A stretch of DNA of 64,000 bases from Doris montereyensis (lineage: Eukaryota > Mollusca > Gastropoda > Nudibranchia > Dorididae), in NCBI GenBank assembly GCA_037039925.1, contig JAXRKP010000065.1, positions 266,001 through 330,000 of the forward strand, written 5' to 3'. A program made the translations under genes and the position numbers. Shown here piece by piece: positions 1-12,400 of this stretch; position 1 is the first letter of the stretch; each line of letters opens with the position of its first letter. The notes under the pieces were generated by a model. The model ran no database searches and was not told the DNA's origin. It saw only the letters and a list, made by a program, of their open reading frames with translations.

Positions 1-104
1 ATTGTGTCTAAAGTATAGCAAGTTGGTACTCTTTTTAATCATCGCACAGTAATCTATTTTCAATATCAGCTAAAGATCGGAGATTTTACTGGAAAAAAAC
101 TTAA

Positions 105-195
105 GGAAATTTTTCAACCGTTGGCAGGGCTCGAACCAACATCCATTTGGTTGAGAGGCCCACACCTTGCCTCTGGACTACTGAGTCCCCTTTGC
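105..195 (-). mobile_element. tRNA-derived SINE (family A), head only
   Basis: Minus-strand copy of the tRNA-like head shared with 4405, 10460, 20701 and 44883. It has an A-box-like TAGTCCAGAGGCAAGGTGTG and a B-box-like GGTTCGAGCCC. It lies in a NCSTN intron. Confidence 0.7.
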
Positions 196-254
196 TGAGC
201 ATAAATGGACGGACAGGACAAAAACTGAGCTGCAAAAACTTTAATTCCACTCAC

Positions 255-416
255 CCCTTGGAAGAAGGTAAACATAATGTCCTTTGCCAGTTCGTCTTTC
301 TGGATATCGTCCTTGACTTTCCACATAGCCTCAGATGCAGCCAAAAGAGTAACGAAGCCTGCCACTGATGAATCCGAACCACGGTTTTCATTCTGGAAAA
401 GCGATGTGCTGTCCAA
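255..416 (-). CDS. NCSTN: NCSTN exon 7 (last one inside the window)
   Basis: The acceptor is tttatag at 417. The product begins LDSTSLFQNENRGSDSSVAG and ends KDIMFTFFQG, the conserved start of the peptidase-like core of nicastrin. The donor GGG followed by gtgagt is at 254, so further exons lie beyond base 1. Confidence 0.92.
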
Positions 417-634
417 CTATAAACGAAATAAGGGGGAAGGTGTAAAACACATAAACAGGAGTTTGTTGATCCTACGGAGACTAGCCCTGTACTGGCATTT
501 CATTATACGCCAGTCTTCAGGACACATATCATTTAAAAAATAAAGAATAATGCAGGCAGAATGATACAAACAACACCCGATTGTATTTATATATATATAT
601 ATGTGTGTGTGTGTGTATGTGTGACTTTGTGTGT

Positions 635-687
<53 letters not shown>

Positions 688-3234
688 CATGATAAAAAAT
701 ATTTTATATGTATAAAAATACTAATAATTAAAAACTAAAATGCATCACTATAATAGGAAGGGTATCAGCAAAAAGCCAACTGAAAATTTCCTACCTCAAC
801 ATAAAAACATCCTACCTAGGAAATTAAATACTCTCCTGATGCCAGAAACGTAGAACAGCGCAAACATTTCCAATTTCAATGCATTATTGTAAGGGAATGG
901 TTTTCTAGTGAATCAATGAAATGAAAAGTGATCGCACTTTTCTTTAATGTTTCACTTTGGATTAATAAGTTCAACATTTTTTACACATGTCTGGAAAAAA
1001 ATCCTCTGATAATTGATGTCACAAAATATGCAAACAGTGCAAAAACGACAAAATAATAATTTTTTCTCTGCCTAAAGTCGGAATAAAAGTGACATTATCA
1101 TAGCCTAAACACACTCACAAATATTTACATCGCCAACAGAGAAGAGAATGAGACTTTTGGAAGGCTTTTTCTAGAACTTTGGCTCTGCCAATTGTAACTC
1201 TTCCTCTGTTTCACTTTTAACCATCCCCCCTTTACTTTACAATTTTAAAGAAAGCATCGAAATCATTTAGTTTCAACATGAAAGAATCGCCAGACAACAG
1301 TGCATGCATGACCGGAAATGGATGACAAAATGATGATTCATCCTCCACAAACTTATTCGCATTTTCCTATTTTGCAATGCCGATTATTGGATGTCTACTC
1401 CAATTTCCTGATTTTCTCTCATGTTAGTCCTCAATACATCATTTTCCATGGTATTTTCTCGACCGGAAAACATTTTTGTTTGTTTTTAAGGGTCGGGGCT
1501 GTTTCGGAGGAGGTGGATTACTCTTGAACTGTAGGAAAGGAACAGCCAAGAATACAGAACGATGGTCACTCATGTCATTGTAAAGGAGAAGAGAGGGTGA
1601 TACTAGTGATAGACATAGGGTAGGGAGGGAGTTTTCAAAAGCATGTAGCTGAGGGCAGGTGTTAGGTCTGGGATAGAGCGTGTTGCCGCAGCTGAGGCGA
1701 TACACGGGGGCTGTTTCTTTCATCATGGGAACGTGTTACCTATGCATATTGGACTTGGCCATGGAATTAGCGAAAGGCAGTTGGACATTTCCTTTAGTAT
1801 AAGTATTATAGTTCCATCATTTTATTTAGATGTGAGAATGAAAATGATTCCTTTAGAAAGAAAGATAAATGTTGTACATTGAAACCCTATTTCATAAAAT
1901 TTGACATAGCCAGCCACGCTTTAATGAATTGACTGGAGTAAAGCCTGACCATTCAACCATGTGCCCCCCCCCCCCCCCCCCCCCATCCCACTCTATATGT
2001 TGCCTCATCTCTCGCTCTCTCTCTGTCTGTCTGTCTCTTTCATTCTCTCTCATTTTCTCCGTCCTCTCTATTCGTCTTTCTTTATCTTCCTCGTTCTCTT
2101 TATGTCTCCTTTTTGTTTCCTTTCCTCTTTCTCTCTCCCTTTCTATCCTTCCCTCCTCTCTCTCCGCCTCTCTTATGGCAGTTGTATTTCGTTTTCTTCT
2201 GTCTTTTTATGTCTCCTTGTTGCTTATGAAGATTTCTCGGTCTGACCCGTTTTCTATCTATTAGTATTATACCTTTCATATTCCTCTTCATTAGTAATAG
2301 GCCAACTGCAGTATTATTCCTTTTCATGTTTAATAAAAGAAGGCTGTAATCAGGGATGCCCTCTGGTCAAGATGAAAAATACTGAACTTTTTCGTGATAG
2401 GAAGCAAGTGAAATAAGGTCAAGTTTTGTCAAATTTTGAAACAGCAGCATGCGGGGTTGGGTTTTTGTTCAGTTTTTTTAACTTTCCCTTTGTTTAAGTG
2501 AGAAGCTCGATTCACGTGCAAAGCCAGAGCTTTCTTGCCATTGCTACTATAATTTATTTTGTCCTCCCGTTCTATGCAATACACAAATCCAGTCTTTCAT
2601 TTTTCGGAAGAAGTTAGAAAAATATCCTCCATCAGCGACCTTTTCTTGAAGCCATTCTTTGAATTTACTTTTCCTCCTTTATCAAAAGTTTACACATTAC
2701 CGTCGCCCCGTTGAACACAATCCTCCTCGCGGAACTTCATGCTTGAATCACGAGATCTATTCTAGATATATCTAGATCTATCTAAATCTATATTTCAATC
2801 ATAAGCACTTTAGAATAAATAATGCGAGTCCAGATCTAGTTAGTCCAGTCAAATCGCAAATCAAACGAGATATCTCGGGAGTCGTAGTGAAATGGTGAAT
2901 GGCGAGTCGTTTAATGAACAATGGCGAAATATGACAATAAGTGACAACTCCACTAATAAAGACAGAACAAACACGTGGTGTTTTGGGTATAACCCTTCGT
3001 CACACAACAAACGAGAAATATCTAGAATCTAGATCTAAATACTACCTCAGGCATCACACAATGTGATGTCAGAAGAAAAACAGAAAGGAGGAAGAAAGAA
3101 AGAAAAAGACAGTAATGACAAGAAACGTAGTAGGGGGGATGTGAAGAATGAGCAAGAATGGAAGGTTCAGATCTAGAATGAAATAAAAATATGAAAATAA
3201 GTAAGTAATAAAAGGTGAGAAGGAAATAGAGAGA

Positions 3235-3321
<87 letters not shown>

Positions 3322-3371
3322 GAAGGGAGGGAAGGAAGGGAGGGAGGGAGGGAGGGAAGGAGGGAGGGAGG

Positions 3372-3416
<45 letters not shown>

Positions 3417-6400
3417 AGAAAAAAGAGTGAGGAAGAGCAGGGAAGAAAGAAAGGTGTGAGTATGGGGAAACAAGAACGAAAAAATAGGATAACTATAAGA
3501 CTAGATCCATATCTCACTGGGTCTAGAAAGAATAAATAATAGAGAATGATTGAAATGAAGTATCAATCAAGGCAAAATTTTACACTGAAGGTGCGAAATG
3601 TATATAAATTACAAATGTATCGGTTTACTCTGTTCCCTTTTGCATCGATACATTTGTAATTTGTATACATTTCAGCATTATCATGTCTTTTTCTTTCTTT
3701 CTTCATCCTTTATGTTTTTCTTCTGACATCACATTGTGTGATTCCTGAGGTAGTACTTAGATCTAGATTCTAGAAATTTCTCGTTTGTTGTCTGACGAAG
3801 AGTTATACCGAAACGTCACATGTTTGTTCTGTCTTTATTTGTGGAGTTGTCACATTTTGCCTTTAACTTCACTCCACTGTGGCTCCTTCGTATTAATGAA
3901 TAATAAAAATTTGAATGGGCAGAAGAGAAGAGACCGGGAAAAGTATGAATATCCAGTCAAATAGTTTTTATAGGCTGGGAACCGGACGGATCGGTAGAAA
4001 ATGATCGCCCGTGATAAAAGTTCCGTATATACATTTTCTCGATTTTCGGACAGAAATAAATCGAGATACAGAGAATTTCGAAATGTACGGTTTCCGTATA
4101 AATACGGAAAAGGGCATCCCTGTGTAATAGATGTCATTGTTAGTAAACAATGCAATATAAACACGATGACAATAACAATAACAAAATTAACTGCCCACTA
4201 TGTCACTTTACTCAACGAAGATCAAAACCAATCACAATAATCACAGGTACATCGTGGTCAAGCGCGGCAGCCTCGTCAGCGGGACGAGAAAACTATCGGT
4301 GCCACATGCAAAAGCCTTGTACACAGCAAAACGAGATTATCGATTGATATTGAGGTCAGCCAGCAGGTTTGCTTTACAAGTGCTAACGTGCACAGATTAT
4401 TGGGATATGAAAATGGGACCTCTTTTTTATCATCCATCTCTGATGGGACTAGGTGTCAATACACCTATCTCGACCAGGGGAGCTAGATTTTGCTCGAAAA
4501 ATGTTGCCAACTGTTGGCAATACCTTTTGGTTGAGAGGTCTACACCTTGCCTCTGGACTACCCAGCTCCTGGAAATAAAGAATTATCCTGTCTGACTTTA
4601 TAAATCTTATAACAAATCTCTTTAAATGCTAGAATAAAACAATGCAAAAACTCACCCGTGTCCCAACAAGAATGACAGAGTCTGGCTTCCTGGCCTCTTT
4701 GTGCGACGTTTCTTTGATTGTGACGGCCACGTTGTAATCTCCCAGGGATCACAAAATGGAGTTTGCGCGGCAAAGGTTAGGGAGAAAATTTTAGACCTAC
4801 GGATGCACGTTACACTATCCTTAGCGGCGTCCATTCTTGATTTCATTTCTGCCGAGCACACTGGGTAGCTCCTTGACTTGTTTTTTAAGGGTTCGTTGAA
4901 AGCGAAGTAACACTGGCATGGATAAAAAAACAACATTGGTTTAACAGGTGAGGGGGAAGACATGGAAAAGGAAAAAAAGAAGAAAACAGGAGGGGCAAAA
5001 GGATGCCGTAGCAACATATTTATGTCAAATTTAAAAAGAAAATCATAAGGTACAGGACTCTGTCGTAATTGTCAAGGACAATGACTATCAGTTCTCTCTA
5101 TTCTTTTCATTGTTTAAATATCTCAAATGAAAACAAAGAGAAGAAAGAAAGAAAAAAAGGGAAAATTTCAGGAGAAAGAATCTAGAATGACTAAAACTTA
5201 TTTATAGTTGAAATAGTATAAAATGACAGGTCTGCAAGAGAAGACAGAACAAACATAATGTGATACGTCTCGTGACCAAAACATTGCACGTCCCGTGACC
5301 AAAACATTTGTCTCGTGACCAAAACATTGCACGTGACCAAAACATTGCACGTCCCGTGACCAAAACATTGCACGTCTCGTGACCAAAACATTGCACGTCT
5401 CGTCCCGTGACAAAACATTGCACGTGACCCATTGTACATCCTGACCAAAACATTGTACGTCCTCGTGACCAAAACATTGTACATCCTGAGACCAAAACAT
5501 TGTACGCCTCGTGACCAAAACATTGTACATCCTGAGACCAAAACATTGTACATCCTCGTGATCCCAAAACATTGTACGTCTCGTGACCAAAACATTGTAC
5601 GATCTCGTGACCAAAACATTGTACGTCCCGTGACCAAAACATTGTACGTCTCGTGACCAAAACATTGTACGTCCCATGACCAAAACATTGTACGTCCCGT
5701 GACCAAAACATTGTACGTCCATGACCAAAACATTGTACGTCCCCGTGATCAAAACATTGTACGTCTCGTGACCAAAACATTGTACGTCTCGTGACCAAAA
5801 CATTGTAATACGTCTCGTGACCAAAACATTGTACATCCTGAGACCAAAAAATTGTACGTCCCGTGACCAAAACATTGTACGTCCCGTGACCAAAACATTG
5901 TACGTCCCATGACCAAAACATTGTACGTCCCATGACCAAAACATTGTACGTCTCGTGACCAAAACATTGTACGTCCCATGACCAAAACATTGTACGTCTC
6001 GTGACCAAAACATTGTACGTTTCAGTAGAGAGATAAAAAAATTTGAAAAAAGGATTCATGAAATAGATTCCTGCTCAAGTCCAAGCTCTATAAGAATAAA
6101 TTTTTGTTACGTTTGTTTTTCCTTTTATCCACTGCTCAGTATGTGAGACATACGAGGCGTTGTAGCTGAAGAATGTTGTGAGGTGGTAACCATGGTAACA
6201 CTGGTTCAAGCCCCACGGCTGGCACAGGTGGAGATTTTTCTCAACATTATGCTCTTAGGAAAGGTATTTCACTCTACTTTCCTCACTTGACCCATGTGTG
6301 AATGAGTACCCAGCTATTGGTAGAAAAAGATCTTGTCAGAGTGGTAGTACGAAAAGCTTAAAAGGTTTGTGTACTGTATGCTCCGCCGGGAGTTGAGAAG

Positions 6401-9400
6401 GACTTTGAATGAAATGGCCTGCTGGGGGAAAATGATGTACAGTCGGTGAGCCTGCACTTGTGCGGGAAAACGGACTATAATTCCATCTTTATAAGGGATA
6501 ATTATTTAAACAGCAAGTGATCCTGCTTTAGTCAAAGTTTTCCCTGCTCTTGTTCTTTTCCTCATCAAAAATCTCCTCATCCAAGTTTGCCAATGCCTGC
6601 TGCATCTTGAACCTTGTGGGCTCCATGCTGCATCTTGACCTCATGCTTTGTGGGTTCCATGCCGTATCTTGACCTCATGCTTTGTGGGTTCCATGCCGTA
6701 TCTTGACCTCATACTTTGTGGGTTCCATGCCGTATCTTGACCTCATGCTTTGTGGGTTCCATGCCGTATCTTGACCTCATGCTTTGTGGGTTCCATGCTG
6801 CATCTTGACCTCATACTTTGTGGGTTCCATGCCGTATCTTGACCTCATGCTTTGTGGGTTCCATGCCGTATCTTGACCTCATGCTTTGTGGGTTCCATGC
6901 CGTATCTTGACCTCATGCTTTGTGGGTTCCATGCCGTATCTTGACCTCATGCTTTGTGGGTTCCATGCCGTATCTTGACCTCATACTTTGTGGGTTCCAT
7001 GCCGTATCTTGACCTCATACTTTGTGGGTTCCATGCCGTATCTTGACCTCATACTTTGTGGGTTCCATGCCGTATCTTGACCTCATACTTTGTGGGTTCC
7101 AAGCCGTATCTTGACCTCGTGCTTTGTGGGTTCCATGTTGCATCTTGACCTCATACTTTGTGGGTTCCATGCCGTATCTTGACCTCATGCTTTGTGGGTT
7201 CCATGCTGCATCTTGACCTCATACTTTGTGGGTTCCATGCCGTATCTTGACCTCATACTTTGTGGGTTCCATGCCGTATCTTGACCTCATACTTTGTGGG
7301 TTCCATGCCGTATCTTGACCTCATACTTTGTGGGCTCCATGCTGCATCTTGACCTCATACTTTGTGGGTTCCATGCCGTATCTTGACCTCATGCTTTGTG
7401 GGTTCCATGTTGCATCTTGACCTCATGCTTTGTGGGTTCCATGCCGTATCTTGACCTCATACTTTGTGGATCCCATGCTGCATGTGGACCTCATACCTTG
7501 TGGGTCCCATGACAATGCAAATGGCAATTTTTTTGTTATTCTTCATAAGTATGCAGTCAGCGTCAATGGTTTTGAACTTGCCAGTAGTTAATTTTTAAAA
7601 AGTGATTTTAAATGAAGAATGTTATCATAGACAGAGTGCTAACTGAGCAGATCTTTGTGAATTCGGTATTTCTTACCTCCTTCAATGAGGTTGTTTTTGC
7701 TGGTGTTGGTTTGTTTGTTTGTCTATCTGGTATCAACACCACTCAAATATGATTCCTACTCTACCTTCCACTGTATAGGTTTAGATGCCCAAATGATCTT
7801 TGAAAAAATATCTAAGACGGCAGCTGTTTTATAGCATTGACCTCAGTGACCAATCATTGGAGGTTGAAAATCGTGAATCATGCATTAAAATATTATTTTG
7901 AGGTGACACAAAGTCATTGCTGAAAAGAAATCTTAGTTTCAATAAGGTGTAAAAGAATTGACCCTTTACTTGAACCTGCGTGGAGCTACCATTTCATTAC
8001 ACACTGTGTGTTCGCGATTCCCTTTGCCTAGACAATTCTTACATCAGCGCGCAGGGTTGGCTGAGCCTAATGGCAGGTTCATGTTCTTTGTGCTGTGTTA
8101 TGGATTATAAATCCATGTAACTTTATAATTTATGATATTTAGATGTGAAACCTAAATATTCTGATAAAGTGTTATTGATTTAAGCCAGGTACTATTGTTA
8201 AGTTTGAAAGAGCTGCCCCAAAGCGATGATAAATAAAGAGCAAAATATGATTGGTCACTGAGGTCAATTTGCACAAGAGTAGCCACTACAATGCTTCTTT
8301 TATAATCACATCTAAATTACAATACATTGTCTCTTTCTAGCATCAATAACACTTCACAAACTCCACGCTACACGGTTTGCAACAGGAAGACAGCAAAAGC
8401 CAACCTTCGCTCTAAACGGTTAGTTACAGCAGGATGGAAATAGCTGGTCGCCGTGCTGTATGTCAAGGAAACACTTACCTTGTTCAGGACATTATCTACA
8501 TCTTCAGGAAGAGACAAAGCAAACACAGGAATCCCGATATCCTGGAAACGAAGGCTAGACCCCGGTGGATTCCACTCCACCTTCTGGCAATCTTTGTAAT
8601 CAGAATGGTTGCTGTACAAACCTGTAAATACAATAAAACAAATAAGTAGTTGCAGTGAAACTCCGGATACCAGTTATACAACATTATGATGCACTGTGGT
8701 GCATTCAGTAGTGCTTTTGGATTCTTTCATAATTTTTATTATTTCCTATGCAGTAACATTAGATGAAGCCACCGTAGGCTTGCCAGTCCCAAGTTTGATG
8801 ATTCTTTTGTGTCAACAAAAGCAAAATTGTTAAAAACGTTATGGAAAATTAGAGTACAAAAGTAACATTTTTAACTTTTAAAGCATTCCATTGTACTAAG
8901 GGTTGTTGCACCAATGGCCACATCTCAGCACCATTAGTTTTGTTCATTGTCGTTCAGTATTTATTGTTTCTTTGTCTCCTACTTGCTGATGAAGGATGGG
9001 CCACCCGAAAAGTTCTCTGTCCTGCCCCGTTTTCTATCTACTAGGCCTGTCATTCCTATTCCACGTTCCTCTTAATTAAAAATGGCAATGTTATGCACTT
9101 CATGTTGGCTCAGTCTAATTACAACTTACAGTTAGCATGATATTAGTGTAATTGGAATTCCAGTAGAGGGCATATGGGTACGTAACATACTTTTTCCATT
9201 TATCATATGCATCACTTTTCCACTGTGTCCAACTTTTCCAGAGCCAATAGTCAGATTGTTTCTACTCTCTCTTCACACACTACACGATTTATACACAAAG
9301 TTTTATACACAAAAATGTTCAGACATGAATAACAATTGAAGACGGAAAAAGCAGTTTGTTGTTTATCATATTGTAGTACTCTCTTTCTCTGCCTGTCTGT

Positions 9401-12400
9401 ATGTCTCTCTTTGTATGAGTCTAACCCCCCCCTTTTCTCTCTCTCTCTCTATTTTTCTCTCGCAGACGTTGGCCATGGAAAGAGACGGGTTGAGGTCCTT
9501 CATTGCTGTCAACCAGCAACATGGGTAGTCAGCAATATATCTTTATCTTTCCTTTCTTCTCTCTTTTTTCTTCTTCTTTCTTTAAAAACATCTAAGCACC
9601 AAGATGTAAGATTTACACCGCCATGTGATTGAAAATTTATAAAAAGGTTAAAAGAAAAGAGAACAGGGAGGAAAAAGTCTATCCTTGTGCACAATCTTAC
9701 CATATGCGTCATTTGGGCAGGTGTCGACAGATGAAAATCCATTCTGGGGTCTTACAGGATAGGATGAGGCTTGTAAAATGTTTATAACCATGATTCCGTT
9801 CACACGATCTGAGCGATATAGCCTCTCAACAGTGGGTCTAATGGGTTTTTTTTATTAAAGGGATGAACAAAGATAAGAACAAATAAATATGATATCTTAA
9901 GTCGTTCAAATCATTTTAAATTGTTAAATGAGTTTAGAATAGGTAAAATACTTAATGGAATTTGAAAAGTAATGCCTCCTATTCGATAATAATATAACAT
10001 ATATAGCGCAGCACAGTTATCTCAAACTCCTCCAGGTCAGATCAATGAGTTCGAGATAGCTGTGAACTAAGAAAGGAGAGACCATTAACTCCAACTACTA
10101 CATTGAAACTTTGAAGAGACTGAGCATGACCACTGCCTGTTCGACATAGAAAATATACAGTTCACCATCACAACAACGCAAGTCTTCTTATGAGTCAAGT
10201 GGACACAGGACGCATTGCAACATCTCAGGCTGTATGATGTTTTACCTCATCCTCCATACACTACATCCAAGACCTCGCACCATCAGATTTCCATCTGTTT
10301 TCTGTGCTGAAGAAAGACCTTAAAAAGGCCACCACTACGACAGCAACGCAGCCATCTATAATTGGTGTTACGGAAGAAAGATGGATATTTTCACTGACAG
10401 AATGAAACAACTGGTCGATCATTGGCATACCTGTTAGTATTGCAGCATGGTGACTATTTTCAGAGGGGGGTACTTGGTAGTCCAGAGGCAAGGTGTTGGT
10501 CTCTCAACCAAAAGGTAGTGGGCTCAAACCCAGCCAACGGTCGAAAAAATGTTCTTGAGTGTTTTCGAGCAAAATCTATCCCTCCTTGTTCAGCAGGCAG
10601 GTGAATCGACACCAAGTCCCATCGGAGGCAAATGATAAAAAGGAGGTCACGTGTGCAGATCACGCTGTTTACAGGGCCGTCCAGGCAAAATTAAAAATCC
10701 TCCCAAAAACACTGAGATCACCTTAGTTGTAAAAGTTCCTTCAAGACCCTTAAGGCCCATAGAGCCTGATGTTATCTCGGTTTCTATAGCATGAAGCGAA
10801 ACAGGTGACAACAATCACCTCCTGGCCAGGACGCTAGTCTGACACAGGTTTTTACTCTCAAGCTATTGCTTGTACCCATTTTTACCTGGGTAGAGAGGGG
10901 ACAATGCGTGTTAAGTGTTCTTCCCAAAGAATACATCGTCGGACCTGGCTTTGCTAGGATTCAAACTCCGGAACTCATGATCCTCAGTCTGGCAGCCTAA
11001 CCGCTCAGCCACCGACACCACCTTAGTTGTGGATGCGGGTAAACCAAATTTTTTTAAATAATTGAAAAATAGATTTATCACCTTGTACTTGTAGCAGACA
11101 TGCAAAAGTTTCTTCTAATTTACAGGGCAGTATTTTGAGAATTATGGCTCAGGAGGCATTACTGTTCAAATGTCACTGACACATTAAAATGTTTGATCCT
11201 TTCCTACCATACAGAAACAATATCAGAGTGATGTGATATTATAAGAATTAGAATTACACAAAATACCTGATGTCACATTATGAACATATTAGCTCTCCGA
11301 TCTTTGGCATGTCTGCTACAAGGTGATAAATCTATTTATCTGTGGAATTTCTCTAAAAAGCTTTTATTTCGTCCAATTCTTTATGAGAAAAAAAAACACA
11401 CTTCCTTGTATCTTATTTAAAATAAGATGTCACAATACAACAAATATCTGAGAAGAGATTACCTTATTTTAGCATTTTATCAAAATGTATGTGTGTGTGT
11501 ACATCACCTTGTAAAATTTTCCCCATTTAGTATAGCAACATATGGAGCGTGAGGCCCATCAGATAACATCCACTGTAGATCTGACTCGTCTTGTGCATAA
11601 TGAACTGTGCCAACATTGCCATCCATGGCGGCTTCAGACAGAAAAGTTGTGAGAGGAAAATGTTTGTGAAATCATTTAATGTCATAATCAATATTCCATT
11701 AGGTGAATGAGATCACAAGAAACCTAAAATTCTCCACATCTATGACCCTTTGTTTTTATGCATTTTAGTATTCTTGTTAAATAACATGAAAAGAATATGA
11801 AAATAACACATGAAAAGAACTAATATGCAACGAAGATATTTTGTGTTATTTCATCAGAAGCATTCCATTGATGTCTGTTACCAGAACAGGTGCCCTTAAG
11901 TAGAGTTGAACATCCATTGGAATCTTTTTGTCCCTCCCAGACATGATTTCAATGCACATCAGCCAGTTTTAATCTGTCATTGACTTCCTTTGTCTGACTA
12001 TGGCATTATCCTGCACACAGGATTTTTAGTCAGCCATACAAGTGACTATGAAGTGACCTTGAACTCTCGATTCATTCATGTTGAAGTGGAAATTTGGTGG
12101 TAATCTAACTATTTTTAAGACTCAAAATTGCGCTGAATTTCTAATGATTCAGTTGTGTTTGGTTATGTTAAGTGGTCTGGCAGTAGATTTGTGCTGTCAA
12201 ATGACCAAATCATTGATTTTTATAGATCTAATGGGTGGCCTTCTTATGACTTGGATTCACGTAACGTGTTTCTTGTTTCATGCACAGACACAAAAGCATT
12301 TTAGATAAAGATCTTTATTTACCTAGATCTGGATTCTAGGATTTCTAGATTCGAAAATCTTACAAATATTCCAGATATCGTCTCCACTGTGATCTGGTTA

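Larger units (their letters stand above)
2941..3853. mobile_element. inverted-repeat retroelement remnant (Penelope-like/retrozyme type)
   Basis: Arms of about 170 bp at 2941-3110 and 3682-3853 are inverted copies of each other. Both carry the run GTGACAACTC...CATCACA..TGTGATGTCAG. The centre holds (GA)n and (GGGA)n tracts and a 28-bp inverted pair at 3595-3676. A solo copy of the arm is at 44044-44215. Each arm contains a CTGACGA...GAAAC-like core typical of the hammerhead ribozymes in Penelope-like long repeats. No Penelope reverse transcriptase is present here. Confidence 0.6.

Noticed and set aside
2225..2300. Shared dispersed repeat with 9010-9085
   Set aside because: Short, gapped resemblance (CCGTTTTCTATCTA core); cannot exclude chance.
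7745..7792. Truncated 3' end of the RTE-like LINE
   Set aside because: Similarity is only about 45 bp and roughly 70-75 percent by eye, too short to call.
10478..10550. Possible functional tRNA gene; likewise 10960-11018 and 47820-47915
   Set aside because: The A- and B-box similarity belongs to dispersed SINE heads. The cloverleaf is incomplete and the sequence continues into SINE bodies.
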